A stretch of 12,663 nt of DNA. Origin: Treponema sp. UBA4326 (GTDB taxonomy: Bacteria; Spirochaetota; Spirochaetia; Treponematales; Treponemataceae). Positions 1 to 6,899 of this stretch are shown here, in pieces. A program made the translations under genes and the position numbers. The first letter of the stretch is position 1; the number at the start of each line of letters is the position of its first letter. The notes beneath the pieces are model-generated. The model saw only the letters and a list, made by a program, of their open reading frames with translations, searched no databases and was not told where the DNA came from. The DNA lies in assembly GCA_002393835.1 (NCBI GenBank), contig DGTW01000109.1, positions 1-12,663 on the forward strand, in the 5' to 3' direction.

Positions 1-1071
1 CAGATTAAGTACAATTTCATCAAACTGCGTGATTCGTTCCCATACGCTCACATTTATTACGCAATGAAGTCAAATCCGGGAGAACCGGTTTTGAAGCTTC
101 TTGCAGAGCTCGGCTCGAACTTCGATATTGCCTCCCGCTATGAGCTGGACAAAATCATGTCGCTGGGCGTAGGCGGGGACAGACTTTCCTACGGAAACAC
201 AATCAAAAAAGCAAAAGACATCAAATATTTTTACGATAAGGGCGTTCGCATGTTCGCCACCGACTCAAAAGACGACCTTAAGGCAATCGCCGAGAACGCT
301 CCAGGAAGCCGCATTTATGTCCGCATGTTAATGGAAAACACCCAGAGCGCTGACTGGCCTTTAAGCCGCAAATTCGGCTGCCATCCGGACATGGCCTACG
401 ATTTGCTTGTTATGGCAAAAAATCTCGGTCTCACTCCATATGGCGTTTCTTTCCATGTCGGAAGCCAGCAGCGGGATATTGGTGCATGGAATGATGCCAT
501 CGCAAAGGCTTCTTATCTTTTCTCATCTCTGGAAGAAGAAGAAGGTATCCGGCTTTCAATGATTAACATGGGCGGAGGTTTCCCGGCTCACTACATTCAG
601 CCGGCCAACGACCTCTCAACTTATGCTTCAGAAATCACCCGCTACCTGCACGATGACTTCGGGGACGAAATCCCGATGATTATTCTGGAGCCTGGCCGCT
701 CATTAGTCGGTGACTGCGGAATCCTCACGAGCGAAGTAATTCTCGTAAGCCGAAAGAACAACACAGCCTTGCAGCGCTGGGTCTATCAGGATTCAGGCAA
801 ATTCAACGGCCTTATCGAAACTCTGGACGAGGCAATGAAATACCCGGTAATCTCTTCAAAAGACAAGCCGGGCGAAAAGGAAGGGGAAGTTATTCTTGCC
901 GGCCCTACCTGCGACAGTGCGGACATTATGTACGAGGATTTCAAGTACAAGCTGCCTCTCTCGCTCAAAGCCGGCGACAGGCTCTACTGGCTCACGACCG
1001 GAGCCTACACCAGCACTTACGCCAGCGTGGAATTTAACGGCTTCCCGCCAATCAAGACATATTTCATGTAA
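1..1071 (+). CDS. speC: Ornithine decarboxylase, PLP fold-type III (5'-truncated by window edge)
   Basis: Decarboxylates ornithine to putrescine, the entry step of polyamine synthesis, in the cytoplasm. The reading frame is open from base 1, so the gene starts left of the window; the ATG at 64 is internal because the residues before it (ending HIYYAMKSNPG) already belong to the conserved fold. Visible are the PLP lysine in YAMKSNP (residue 23 of the fragment), the HVGSQQ segment, the glycine-rich MGGGFP loop, the phosphate-binding EPGRS motif and the catalytic GPTCDSAD near the C-terminus, followed by the typical ending YASVEFNGFPP. The 356 residues seen are most of a roughly 390-residue bacterial enzyme. 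The sequence closely resembles Pseudomonas-type SpeC as I remember it; diaminopimelate or lysine decarboxylase of the same fold is less likely. It converges on the next operon with a 10-base gap and no visible terminator. Confidence 0.9.
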   Translation, partial: QIKYNFIKLRDSFPYAHIYYAMKSNPGEPVLKLLAELGSNFDIASRYELDKIMSLGVGGDRLSYGNTIKKAKDIKYFYDKGVRMFATDSKDDLKAIAENAPGSRIYVRMLMENTQSADWPLSRKFGCHPDMAYDLLVMAKNLGLTPYGVSFHVGSQQRDIGAWNDAIAKASYLFSSLEEEEGIRLSMINMGGGFPAHYIQPANDLSTYASEITRYLHDDFGDEIPMIILEPGRSLVGDCGILTSEVILVSRKNNTALQRWVYQDSGKFNGLIETLDEAMKYPVISSKDKPGEKEGEVILAGPTCDSADIMYEDFKYKLPLSLKAGDRLYWLTTGAYTSTYASVEFNGFPPIKTYFM

Positions 1072-1081
1072 TTCAAAAAAA

Positions 1082-1495
1082 TCAAACAAGCTGCAGGGGG
1101 TCTTTTGAGACATCCCTGTGGTTTTCTACGATAAAGGCATTCAAATCTGGCTTGTCCCTTTCCATAAGAGAAAGAATGAGGTAGCGGGCTTTTGAGTCAA
1201 AAAAAAGGCGTTTGTCTTCTTCTGAAGGACGGCTGGGGCTTTCTGGATGAGAATGCCAGTTTCCAAGAGGCACGAGCCCCTTTGACCGCATGTCCTTTAT
1301 GGCCTTTAGCTGATCCTGAGGGCTTATATTGAAGTGCTCGTTTGAGTGGTCTGTATTTTCAAGGAGATACACTTCTTTGATTTCCTTTACGCCATTTTCT
1401 TCAGTTCCAGCAATAAGACCGCAGGCCTCTTCGGGAAGACAGGAAAGGGCATGTTCGACGATTTTTTCATAATCCCCTTTTTTTAACGTAATCAT
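1082..1495 (-). CDS. hcyD: JAMM/Mov34 metalloprotease trimming a sulfur carrier protein (HcyD/Mec+-like)
   Basis: 137 residues, a complete single-domain JAB/MPN+ zinc protease. The family signature is intact: glutamate in PEEACG (residues 21-26), then H81-x-H83, seven residues, S91, two residues, D94 (the sequence reads HSHPESPSRPSEED). Bacterial homologues next to ThiS-like carriers (Mec+, QbsD, HcyD) cut off the residues that follow the carrier's Gly-Gly so the glycine can be activated. The carrier in this operon ends GGGQ, so a substrate needing one residue removed is encoded three bases groups upstream in the same operon. ATG at 1495 is preceded by AGGAGATAC at a good distance. It is the last gene of the leftward operon, separated from the upstream gene by 138 bases that hold a tandem repeat. 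The symbol follows the Wolinella naming and is inferred from family and context. Confidence 0.85.
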   Translation of the reverse strand: MITLKKGDYEKIVEHALSCLPEEACGLIAGTEENGVKEIKEVYLLENTDHSNEHFNISPQDQLKAIKDMRSKGLVPLGNWHSHPESPSRPSEEDKRLFFDSKARYLILSLMERDKPDLNAFIVENHRDVSKDPLQLV

Positions 1496-1579
1496 TTTAT
1501 GTATCTCCTATAAAAATTGCTTTAAGTCGTGCAAGAGCCTTGTCAAAAGCTCTCCGGCAACTGACTCAAAAGACAAGCC

Positions 1580-1651
1580 CTAATGGACTTGCTTCAAGCG
1601 CCAGCCTTAATGCGCTTGCTTCAAGTGCCAGCCTTAATGCGCTTGCTTAAG
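1580..1651. repeat. 27-bp tandem repeat duplicating the 3' end of the activating-enzyme gene, stop codon included
   Basis: Two full 27-base units (1588-1614 and 1615-1641) differ at one base and are flanked by partial copies on both sides (CTTGCTTAAG at 1642-1651, and a degenerate piece before 1588). Read on the minus strand they are copies of the last codons of the 1634-2449 gene. After its own ending LKQAH-stop come, in the same frame, GWHLKQAH-stop and GWRLKQVH-stop. Each full unit also contains a short inverted repeat (GCGCTTG / CAAGTGC, three-base loop, one G-T pair). There is no T run, so it is not an evident terminator. It lies inside the operon, upstream of the protease gene. Confidence 0.8.
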
Positions 1652-2449
1652 CTCACAAGCCGGAAGTTCGTAGTCAATGAGCTTTGTAATTGTCGGATTT
1701 TCACCGCAAACAGGGCATTTTCCGCTTGCAGGCGGCAGTTTTACGGCGTGGAAATTGTTTTTCAGTGCGTCATAGGTAAGAAGTTTTCCGACCAGATTCT
1801 CACCCACACCCACGATATATTTTATGGCTTCCATTGCCTGAAGACTTCCGATAACGCCACCCATGGCACCGATGACGCCGGCCTGCTTGCAGGTAGGAAC
1901 GGCATCTTTTGGAGGCGGATCCTTGAATACACAGCGGTAGCATGGCCCTTGTCCAGGAATGTAGGTCATAAGCTGTCCCTTAAAACGGATAATTCCCGCA
2001 TGGCTGAAGGGCTTTTTTTCCATGACACAGGCATCGTTTATGAGGAATTTAGCCGGGAAATTGTCAGTTCCGTCAATCACGAAATCATACTCCCGGATAA
2101 GCTCCCTGATATTACTTGAATTTACGAAAAGCTGATAAGTTTTAACCTCAACATCAGGATTCATGGCCTTCATTGTTTCTTCCGCCGACTTAACCTTTGG
2201 CTTTCCCACATCGGCCGTAGCGTGGATAATCTGCCTCTGAAGGTTTGAAAGGTCAACCACATCAGCATCCACGATTCCGATTGTGCCAACGCCAGCAGCC
2301 GCAAGATACATGGCGGCAGGCGCTCCGAGGCCTCCGGCTCCGATAATAAGGACTTTTGCATTCAATAGCTTTTTCTGTCCCTTTACGCCGACTTCATTGA
2401 GTATGATGTGGCGTGAATAGCGCTCAATCTGCTCGTCTGTCATTGCCAT
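1634..2449 (-). CDS. hcyF: MoeB/ThiF-family E1-like adenylyltransferase activating a sulfur carrier (HcyF-like)
   Basis: 271 residues, the usual length for MoeB/ThiF enzymes. It adenylates the C-terminal glycine of a small carrier protein so that sulfur can be added as a thiocarboxylate. Seen in order: an N-terminal ERYSRHIIL segment, the nucleotide-binding GAGGLG loop (37-42), the acidic DADVVDLSNLQRQ region (61-73), DGTDNF (126-131), a zinc site formed by CYRC (170-173) and CPVC (245-248), and the cysteine of AVPTCKQAG (187) that aligns with the conserved ThiF/MoeB cysteine. It has no rhodanese domain, so sulfur must come from another protein, plausibly the TusA-like gene or the sulfite reductase in the same operon. 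The start ATG overlaps the stop of the preceding carrier gene by one base (TAATG), suggesting translational coupling. The pairing with the carrier and the MetY gene favours homocysteine synthesis over thiamine or molybdopterin synthesis. Confidence 0.88.
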   Translation of the reverse strand: MAMTDEQIERYSRHIILNEVGVKGQKKLLNAKVLIIGAGGLGAPAAMYLAAAGVGTIGIVDADVVDLSNLQRQIIHATADVGKPKVKSAEETMKAMNPDVEVKTYQLFVNSSNIRELIREYDFVIDGTDNFPAKFLINDACVMEKKPFSHAGIIRFKGQLMTYIPGQGPCYRCVFKDPPPKDAVPTCKQAGVIGAMGGVIGSLQAMEAIKYIVGVGENLVGKLLTYDALKNNFHAVKLPPASGKCPVCGENPTITKLIDYELPACELKQAH

Positions 2450-2655
2450 TATTGTCCGCCTCCCATGAAGTAGAGGAATTCAACTGAATCGCCTTCTTTT
2501 AGAACCGTCGTTTCTTCTTCATCTTTCTGAATGAATTCCTCATTTATTGAAACCGTAACATACTGGGGAGTCTCAACTTTTTCCTGCTCAATGAGCTGGG
2601 GAAGCGTGAGTCCGTCTTTTACTTCTTTTTTTGTTCCTGCAACTGTAATCGTCAT
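2449..2655 (-). CDS. hcyS: ThiS/CysO/HcyS-like ubiquitin-fold sulfur carrier with masked C-terminus (GGGQ)
   Basis: 68 residues, a beta-grasp carrier of ThiS/MoaD size. The start is MTITVAGTKKEV and the conserved end segment is LKEGDSVEFLYFMGGGQ. Active carriers must end Gly-Gly; here a glutamine follows, so the encoded form should be inactive until a protease removes it. A JAMM protease is encoded in the same operon, as for CysO/Mec+ in mycobacteria and HcyS/HcyD in Wolinella. Once trimmed, the carrier would be adenylated by the gene directly downstream and converted to the thiocarboxylate used as sulfur donor by the MetY enzyme. A strong AGGAG lies 7 bases before the ATG. ThiS for thiamine is the main alternative, but no thiG, thiH or thiE neighbour is present. 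Confidence 0.87.
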   Translation of the reverse strand: MTITVAGTKKEVKDGLTLPQLIEQEKVETPQYVTVSINEEFIQKDEEETTVLKEGDSVEFLYFMGGGQ

Positions 2656-2688
2656 TTTTTTCTCCTGAAATTCCGCATCAGCGATTTT

Positions 2689-2952
2689 TTAATTCTCTTT
2701 TTTCTGAACATAAAGCATGTAAGTTCCGTCGCTGTTTTCGTTCAGCTCAAGAACCTGATGCCCCTCATCTTTCATCGAACGGGGAACATTCTGAACAGGC
2801 TCCCCGTCATTCAGCTTGATTGCAAGGATTTGGCCGTCATCAAGCTCTTCAAGGGCGACTTTTGCCTTTACGAATGTGAGGGGACACACTTTGTCAGTTA
2901 TGTCAACAAAATCATCAGCCTTAACGCCATTCTCTGAAACATAATCAGCCAT
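2689..2952 (-). CDS. TusA/SirA-like sulfur-transfer protein
   Basis: 87 residues. The core is the TusA fold, with the sulfur-carrying cysteine in DKVCPLTFVKAKVALEEL. The family usually has C-P-x-P; here it is C-P-L-T, a variant I associate with TusA-like proteins beside anaerobic sulfite reductases. The ATG at 2952 is chosen because the longer open frame to 3096 lies inside the upstream reductase gene, while this ATG has a purine-rich GGAGG run just before it and gives a standard N-terminus. Its start overlaps the reductase stop by 8 bases, so the two are probably translationally coupled. The likely job is to carry sulfur from the reductase toward the thiocarboxylate carrier; this is inferred from position only. 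Confidence 0.85.
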   Translation of the reverse strand: MADYVSENGVKADDFVDITDKVCPLTFVKAKVALEELDDGQILAIKLNDGEPVQNVPRSMKDEGHQVLELNENSDGTYMLYVQKKEN

Positions 2953-3841
2953 TTTTTTCCTCCGACTTTTCGACACCCTTGTAGGCATCAAAAATAACTT
3001 TTCTGAAATTCTCTTCTCCCGTGCGCTGAATCGTGAACCTAAACCGCTCGCTGGGCTTTGCGTTTTCAGCAAAGAAAGTGATGGCGGCATCAGCAACTCG
3101 GAAAAGTGTGTCCTTGTCCTTAATTAATGGAAGGAATGACTCGCCTTTGTAAATTTCATTGCCGAAGAGACCGCCCAGAGAGACCACATAGCCGGCTTCT
3201 CCGCTCCATGCGTCAAAAGGACATGCCTTAACGCAGCGGCCGCACTTGACGCACTTTGACTGGTCAAAGCTAATGCCTGTGGCCTTGTCCAGGGTGATTG
3301 CATTCCAGCGGCAGGTCTTAACGCAGACTCCGCACTTCTTGCACTTTTCGTTGTCAACTTTGACTTCCATGCCACCCTTTACGCCAAAGTCGTTTTCCTC
3401 GGTTTTGAGACAGTTGGCCCGGCAGCCTGTAACGCCGAACTTGAATTTATGGGGAAGCTCACGGCCAAAGTATCGCTTGTGGAATTCCTCAGCGATTTCG
3501 TAAGTGTTGATGAGGCCGTTTGGACAGACATCCTTGCCCTGGCATGCAGTGACAGTGCGAACTCTGGGGCCACAAACGCCAGTTGGAACCCCTCCCTCCA
3601 AAAGTTCTGCCTTTACGACATCAACATCCTCGACATCAATGAAAGGAATTTCGATTCCCTGACGGCTTGTCATGTGAACATAACCGTGACCGTATTTTTG
3701 AGCAACCTTTGAAATTGTAGCGATTTGCTCCGCCGTCATATTTCCGCCGATTGTCATAACCCTAAGGGAATATTTTCCCTGCTGAACCTGGGGCATGAGA
3801 CCTCCGGCCTTCAATGCCGCCTTATCGACTGTTCCTGCCAT
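2945..3841 (-). CDS. Siroheme/[4Fe-4S] sulfite (or nitrite) reductase with two ferredoxin clusters
   Basis: 298 residues, a compact single-subunit reductase for the six-electron reduction of sulfite to sulfide. The siroheme-coupled cluster motif is complete: C100-x5-C106 (ACQGKDVC) and C140-x3-C144 (GCRANC). Between and after these are family segments such as TSRQGIEIPF and TACQGKDVCPNG. A bacterial ferredoxin insert follows with two CxxCxxCxxxC motifs (C167-C177 and C197-C207), so it can pass electrons internally from a small donor. It is far shorter than assimilatory CysI (about 570 residues) and resembles AsrC or the small sulfite reductases of anaerobes. ATG 3841 is preferred over the open frame reaching 3892 because AGGAGG lies directly before it and the upstream part overlaps the MetY gene. 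It sits 22 bases after MetY and overlaps the TusA-like gene. Placement among sulfur genes favours sulfite over nitrite. Confidence 0.88.
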   Translation of the reverse strand: MAGTVDKAALKAGGLMPQVQQGKYSLRVMTIGGNMTAEQIATISKVAQKYGHGYVHMTSRQGIEIPFIDVEDVDVVKAELLEGGVPTGVCGPRVRTVTACQGKDVCPNGLINTYEIAEEFHKRYFGRELPHKFKFGVTGCRANCLKTEENDFGVKGGMEVKVDNEKCKKCGVCVKTCRWNAITLDKATGISFDQSKCVKCGRCVKACPFDAWSGEAGYVVSLGGLFGNEIYKGESFLPLIKDKDTLFRVADAAITFFAENAKPSERFRFTIQRTGEENFRKVIFDAYKGVEKSEEKNG

Positions 3842-3863
3842 TTTCTTCCTCCTGAATGTACCT

Positions 3864-5084
3864 CTATAAAATCGCCTGCCTGAAATCTGCAAGCAAATCT
3901 TCTATGTCTTCAATTCCCACGCTCACGCGAACCGTGTCATCAAATACGCCGGCCGCATTCATTTCTTCCTTTGTATTGTGAAGGAAAAGCGTGGTCGCCG
4001 GATAAATCACCAGAGTGCGCACATCACCAATATTTGAGGCAATGATTGCCGTTTTAAGTGAATTTATGAGCTTGAATGCCTTTTCCCGGCTTCCAGTGCT
4101 GATAGTAAGGATGCCTCCGCCGTAGCCCTTTAGCTGCCTTTGGGCAAGATCTCTGTTGCTGTTTCCTTTTAAAAGGGGGTAATTTACCGAAATTCCTTCT
4201 ATATTATTTAATTCCTCAGCAAGAATTCTGGCATTGTCGTTGATTTTCTGAATGCGGAGGCCCAGGGTCTCAAGGCCTATGATGTTGAGGAAGGCATTGA
4301 AAGGAGACAGGCAGCCTCCCATGCTGGCCCAAAAATCTTTTCGAAGGCGAACCAGATAAGAGAGATTTGAGAAGGCCTTGTATTCCTTTAGAGCTGGAAA
4401 ACGGTCAAAATCCCACTTGAATTTTCCAGAATAAATTACAACGCCTGATATTGCGTCCGCCGAGCCGTTTATGTATTTTGATGAAGAATGAATTACTATG
4501 TCGGCTCCAAGGTCAATTGGTGTCACAAGAAAGGGAGTTGCCGTTGTGTTGTCGATTACAAGGGGAATTCCTTTTTTGTGGGCGAATTCTGCGATGGAAG
4601 CGATGTCAATGACAGTAAGACTGGGGTTTCCTATTGTCTCAGCAAAAATCGCCTTTGTGTTTTCCTTATAGAGTTTTTCAAGATTTTCATGGGAAAAATC
4701 ACTGGTGTATGTAATGGAAATATTGAACTGTTTGAATATAGAAAAAAGCTGGATTGTCCCGCCATAAAGACCAGCCGAGGCAATAATGTTGTCTCCAGCA
4801 GAGAGAAAATTCATAAGTCCGTGGGAGATGGCGGCCATTCCCGAAGCTGTTGCGACCGCACCAAAACCGTGTTCAAGGGCATTTATTCTTGATTCAAAAG
4901 AAGCCACAGTAGGATTTCCGATGCGGGTGTAGGCAAAGCCCGAAGACTTTCCTCCAAAAACCCGCTCAAGAGTCTCCATATCTTTGTAGCCAAAGGCACT
5001 CACCTGATAGACCGGCGTAATCGTAGCACCAAAGCTTTCATCTTTTACGAGACCTTTATGCAATGCTTCTGTATTGAATCCCAT
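3864..5084 (-). CDS. metY: O-acetylhomoserine sulfhydrylase (Cys/Met metabolism PLP enzyme, MetY)
   Basis: 406 residues. It replaces the acetyl group of O-acetylhomoserine with sulfur to give homocysteine, in the cytoplasm. Fold-type I PLP features are clear: the N-terminal ITPVYQVSAF segment, FAYTRIGNPT, ATASGMAAI, AGLYGGT, VIDNTTATPF and the Schiff-base lysine K203 in IHSSSKYINGSADAISG. The KYINGSAD form is typical of MetY rather than of cystathionine gamma-synthase or MetB. It is slightly shorter than the roughly 430-residue classical enzymes. As first gene of an operon that also makes sulfide and a protein thiocarboxylate, its sulfur donor may be the carrier rather than free sulfide, as shown for Wolinella MetY. 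An AAGGGTG ribosome site precedes the ATG. Its promoter and a 19-bp inverted repeat lie at 5154-5099. Confidence 0.92.
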   Translation of the reverse strand: MGFNTEALHKGLVKDESFGATITPVYQVSAFGYKDMETLERVFGGKSSGFAYTRIGNPTVASFESRINALEHGFGAVATASGMAAISHGLMNFLSAGDNIIASAGLYGGTIQLFSIFKQFNISITYTSDFSHENLEKLYKENTKAIFAETIGNPSLTVIDIASIAEFAHKKGIPLVIDNTTATPFLVTPIDLGADIVIHSSSKYINGSADAISGVVIYSGKFKWDFDRFPALKEYKAFSNLSYLVRLRKDFWASMGGCLSPFNAFLNIIGLETLGLRIQKINDNARILAEELNNIEGISVNYPLLKGNSNRDLAQRQLKGYGGGILTISTGSREKAFKLINSLKTAIIASNIGDVRTLVIYPATTLFLHNTKEEMNAAGVFDDTVRVSVGIEDIEDLLADFRQAIL

Positions 5085-5098
5085 TTTTTCACCCTTTT

Positions 5099-5117
5099 AC
5101 CTAGTTCTTTAATAGGT
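5099..5117. promoter_or_regulatory. Operator copy C: inverted repeat ACCTAG-N7-ATAGGT upstream of metY
   Basis: ACCTAG (5099-5104), seven bases, ATAGGT (5112-5117). Total length and spacing match the copies at 5246 and 12065, with one mismatch in the left arm. It lies just downstream of the predicted leftward start site (about 5119) and 15 bases before the metY ATG, a position where a bound repressor would block transcription. The regulator is not in the window. Confidence 0.65.
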
Positions 5118-5125
5118 TTTACAAA

Positions 5126-5154
5126 AATATATCATTATTCATTTTTTTGGGCAA
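5126..5154 (-). promoter_or_regulatory. Sigma70-type promoter of the metY operon
   Basis: On the minus strand TTGCCC (5154-5149) and TATATT (5131-5126) are separated by exactly 17 bases. A start near 5119 gives a 5' leader of about 35 bases containing the operator and the ribosome site. It points away from the metK promoter, whose -35 begins 48 bases away. Confidence 0.65.
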
Positions 5155-5202
5155 GAGAAAAGGCAAAGATTTCTAAAAAATTGTAAATTTTCAGAAAAAC
5201 TC

Positions 5203-5231
5203 TTGACAGAAAAAATACAGAAAGCTATATT
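5203..5231 (+). promoter_or_regulatory. Sigma70-type promoter of the leader/DUF2292/metK operon
   Basis: TTGACA (5203-5208, consensus) and TATATT (5226-5231, one mismatch) with a 17-base spacer. The start would be near 5238, only a few bases upstream of the operator at 5246. I looked for a SAM riboswitch in the short leader (5238-5394) and see none, so control is more likely through the operator and the leader ORF. Confidence 0.75.
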
Positions 5232-5245
5232 GCATTTCATATTCT

Positions 5246-5264
5246 ACCTATCGGTTTTATAGGT
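5246..5264. promoter_or_regulatory. Operator copy A: perfect inverted repeat ACCTAT-N7-ATAGGT
   Basis: ACCTAT (5246-5251), seven bases, ATAGGT (5259-5264), both arms perfect. It lies directly after the predicted start of the metK operon. The arrangement (operator just past the start site) is the same as at the metY promoter on the other strand. The binding protein is unknown; an Rrf2/CymR-type sulfur regulator is one guess. Confidence 0.75.
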
Positions 5265-5308
5265 TATAGAAAAACAAAACATATATTGCTGACGGAGAGA
5301 GTTTATCA

Positions 5309-5368
5309 ATGAAAAACTTAAGGCACTTTAAATTCAAGCATCTTCTCTTTTTCGACTGTACTTTCTGA
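5309..5368 (+). CDS. Putative 19-residue leader peptide upstream of DUF2292-metK
   Basis: ATG at 5309 with a GGAGAG ribosome site (5294-5299) opens a 19-codon frame, MKNLRHFKFKHLLFFDCTF, ending with TGA at 5368. It is the first start codon on the predicted mRNA and stops 26 bases before the next gene. The peptide is basic and aromatic, with one cysteine three codons from the end. Known sulfur-gene leader peptides in Actinobacteria share this plan (basic start, Asp, Cys near the end), so a regulatory role by translation is plausible. I see no terminator hairpin between it and the next gene, so coupling or mRNA structure would be the mechanism. It could also be a chance ORF. Confidence 0.5.
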   Translation: MKNLRHFKFKHLLFFDCTF

Positions 5369-5394
5369 AAATCTTTCTAAAAGAGGTACAAGAA

Positions 5395-5568
5395 ATGGGA
5401 ACAGAAAACATTAAAAACGCAGCTGTTGTGATAAAGAAGAGCAGCAGCGAGGAAATTAAAAAAGTTGAGGAACTGATTAAAAACATCAAGTTCGGCTCGC
5501 TCACAATCCATGTGGAAGACGCAAAGATTGTTCAGGTCGACAAAAACGAAAAAATCAGATTCCGCTAA
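5395..5568 (+). CDS. DUF2292 (YezD-like) small protein
   Basis: 57 residues, of the right size and pattern for DUF2292. It has a charged helical N-terminal part ([19 protein letters not shown]) followed by a short beta segment, [23 protein letters not shown]. The [20 protein letters not shown] stretch is the family's signature as I recognise it. Function is not known; such proteins are often found in sulfur-acquisition gene groups, and this one sits between a sulfur-type operator and metK. It has no cysteine and no membrane segment. An AAGAGGT ribosome site precedes the ATG, and metK follows after 23 bases, so both are on one transcript. Confidence 0.8.
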   Translation: MGTENIKNAAVVIKKSSSEEIKKVEELIKNIKFGSLTIHVEDAKIVQVDKNEKIRFR

Positions 5569-5591
5569 AAATAAAAGGGAGAATAAAAAAA

Positions 5592-6770
5592 ATGGCAAGA
5601 TTATTTACATCAGAATCAGTAACGGAAGGACATCCAGATAAAATCGCAGACCAGATTTCAGACGCAATCCTTGATGCCCTCATCACTCAGGATCCGTATT
5701 CAAGAGTTGCGGCAGAAACAACAGTAGCCACAGGCCTGGCCCTCATTGTAGGCGAGATTACCACAAAGGCTTATGTAGACATTTCAAAGACAGTCCGAAA
5801 TACAATCCGTGAAATCGGCTACACCGGCAATTTTGAGGGCTTTGACGCAGACTCAATCGCAGTCTTGCAGTCAATCGATGAGCAGTCGGCAGACATTGCC
5901 CTGGGCGTTGACACGGCCTTCGAATCAAAGGAATCAGGCGGCAAGGAAGATTTCGGAACAGGGGCTGGAGACCAGGGAATCATTTTCGGCTATGCCACGG
6001 ACGAAACCCCGGAATTCCTGCCGCCAGCAATCAGCTTTGCCCACCGACTTACAAAGCAGCTGGCAAAAGTAAGGAAAGAAGGCATTCTTCCCTATTTGAG
6101 GCCGGACGGAAAGTCTCAGGTCACGGTTGAGTTTGACGACGAGGGAAAGGTCAAAAGAATCCACACGATTGTAGTCTCAACCCAGCACAATCCAGAAATC
6201 CACCTGGAGCAGATTCGAAAGGACGTAATTGAAAAGGTCATCAAACCTGTAATTCCAGCTGAACTTCTTGACGACAAGACAATCTACTTCATTAACCCCA
6301 CAGGCCGATTCGTTATCGGTGGTCCTCAGGGAGACTCAGGCCTGACCGGAAGAAAAATCATCGTTGACACTTACGGTGGAACCGGCCGTCACGGTGGCGG
6401 AGCTTTCAGTGGCAAGGATCCTACGAAAGTTGACCGCTCGGCCGCCTATGCTGCCCGCTGGGTCGCAAAGAACCTTGTGGCGGCAGGACTTGCAAAAAAA
6501 CTTGAGGTGGAGCTGGTCTATGCAATCGGTGTTGCAAAGCCTGTCTCTGTGGCAGTTGACACATTCGGAACCGGAAAGGTAAGCGACGAGAAAATCGTTG
6601 AAGTCATCAACAAGGTATTCGATTTGAGACCTGCCGCCATCATCAGCGATCTTGACCTTCGTCGCCCAATCTATAAGAAAACTGCGGCCTACGGTCACTT
6701 TGGCCGAAACGATCCCGACTTCACCTGGGAAAAACTCAGCAAGGTTGAGGAAATCAAGGCCGCCTTGTAA
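5592..6770 (+). CDS. metK: S-adenosylmethionine synthetase
   Basis: 392 residues, full length. It makes S-adenosylmethionine from methionine and ATP in the cytoplasm. Signature motifs are all present: GHPDK at 13-17, the GAGDQG hexapeptide at 124-129, and the phosphate-binding [14 protein letters not shown] beginning at 268; the end YGHFGRND...TWEK is also typical. An AAGGGAGAA ribosome site lies 8 bases before the ATG. It shares a promoter with the leader ORF and the DUF2292 gene and is followed by a strong terminator at 6824. In this setting it is the consumer of methionine made by the divergent homocysteine operon. It also supplies the aminopropyl donor for polyamine synthesis, though a link with the ornithine decarboxylase at the left edge is only a guess. 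Confidence 0.98.
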   Translation: MARLFTSESVTEGHPDKIADQISDAILDALITQDPYSRVAAETTVATGLALIVGEITTKAYVDISKTVRNTIREIGYTGNFEGFDADSIAVLQSIDEQSADIALGVDTAFESKESGGKEDFGTGAGDQGIIFGYATDETPEFLPPAISFAHRLTKQLAKVRKEGILPYLRPDGKSQVTVEFDDEGKVKRIHTIVVSTQHNPEIHLEQIRKDVIEKVIKPVIPAELLDDKTIYFINPTGRFVIGGPQGDSGLTGRKIIVDTYGGTGRHGGGAFSGKDPTKVDRSAAYAARWVAKNLVAAGLAKKLEVELVYAIGVAKPVSVAVDTFGTGKVSDEKIVEVINKVFDLRPAAIISDLDLRRPIYKKTAAYGHFGRNDPDFTWEKLSKVEEIKAAL

Positions 6771-6823
6771 TACAAAAAAAACATACATTTAAAAATATCA
6801 ATATTAAAAAACTGACCGGACAA

Positions 6824-6882
6824 CCGGAAGTTTGGAAAAAACGGGACTTCATCCTGTCTTACCAGACTTCCGGCTTTTTTTT
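6824..6882 (+). terminator. Rho-independent terminator between metK and the ABC permease
   Basis: Arms CCGGAAGTTTGG (6824-6835) and CCAGACTTCCGG (6862-6873) pair over 12 bases with one G-T. The 26-base loop holds a second small stem (ACGGGA / TCCTGT), and eight T residues follow (6875-6882). It ends 17 bases before the permease ATG. It may simply end the metK transcript, or act as an attenuator for the downstream operon, because no convincing promoter is visible between it and the permease. Confidence 0.88.
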
Positions 6883-6899
6883 GCAAAAGAGGTACTTTT

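Noticed and set aside
1541..1546. Perfect minus-strand TTGACA upstream of the JAMM protease, a possible internal promoter
   Set aside because: No acceptable -10 element at 16-18 bases (the best is TTAAAG at 15).
1583..2119. 178-codon plus-strand open frame over the activating-enzyme gene
   Set aside because: Antisense shadow; its N-terminus is just the translated tandem repeat.
4488..4892. 134-codon open frame on the plus strand inside metY
   Set aside because: Antisense shadow of a clear PLP-enzyme gene; no family resemblance and no ribosome site.
5238..5394. SAM or other riboswitch in the metK leader
   Set aside because: The leader is short and occupied by an operator and a small ORF; I find no S-box-like conserved helices or a terminator there.
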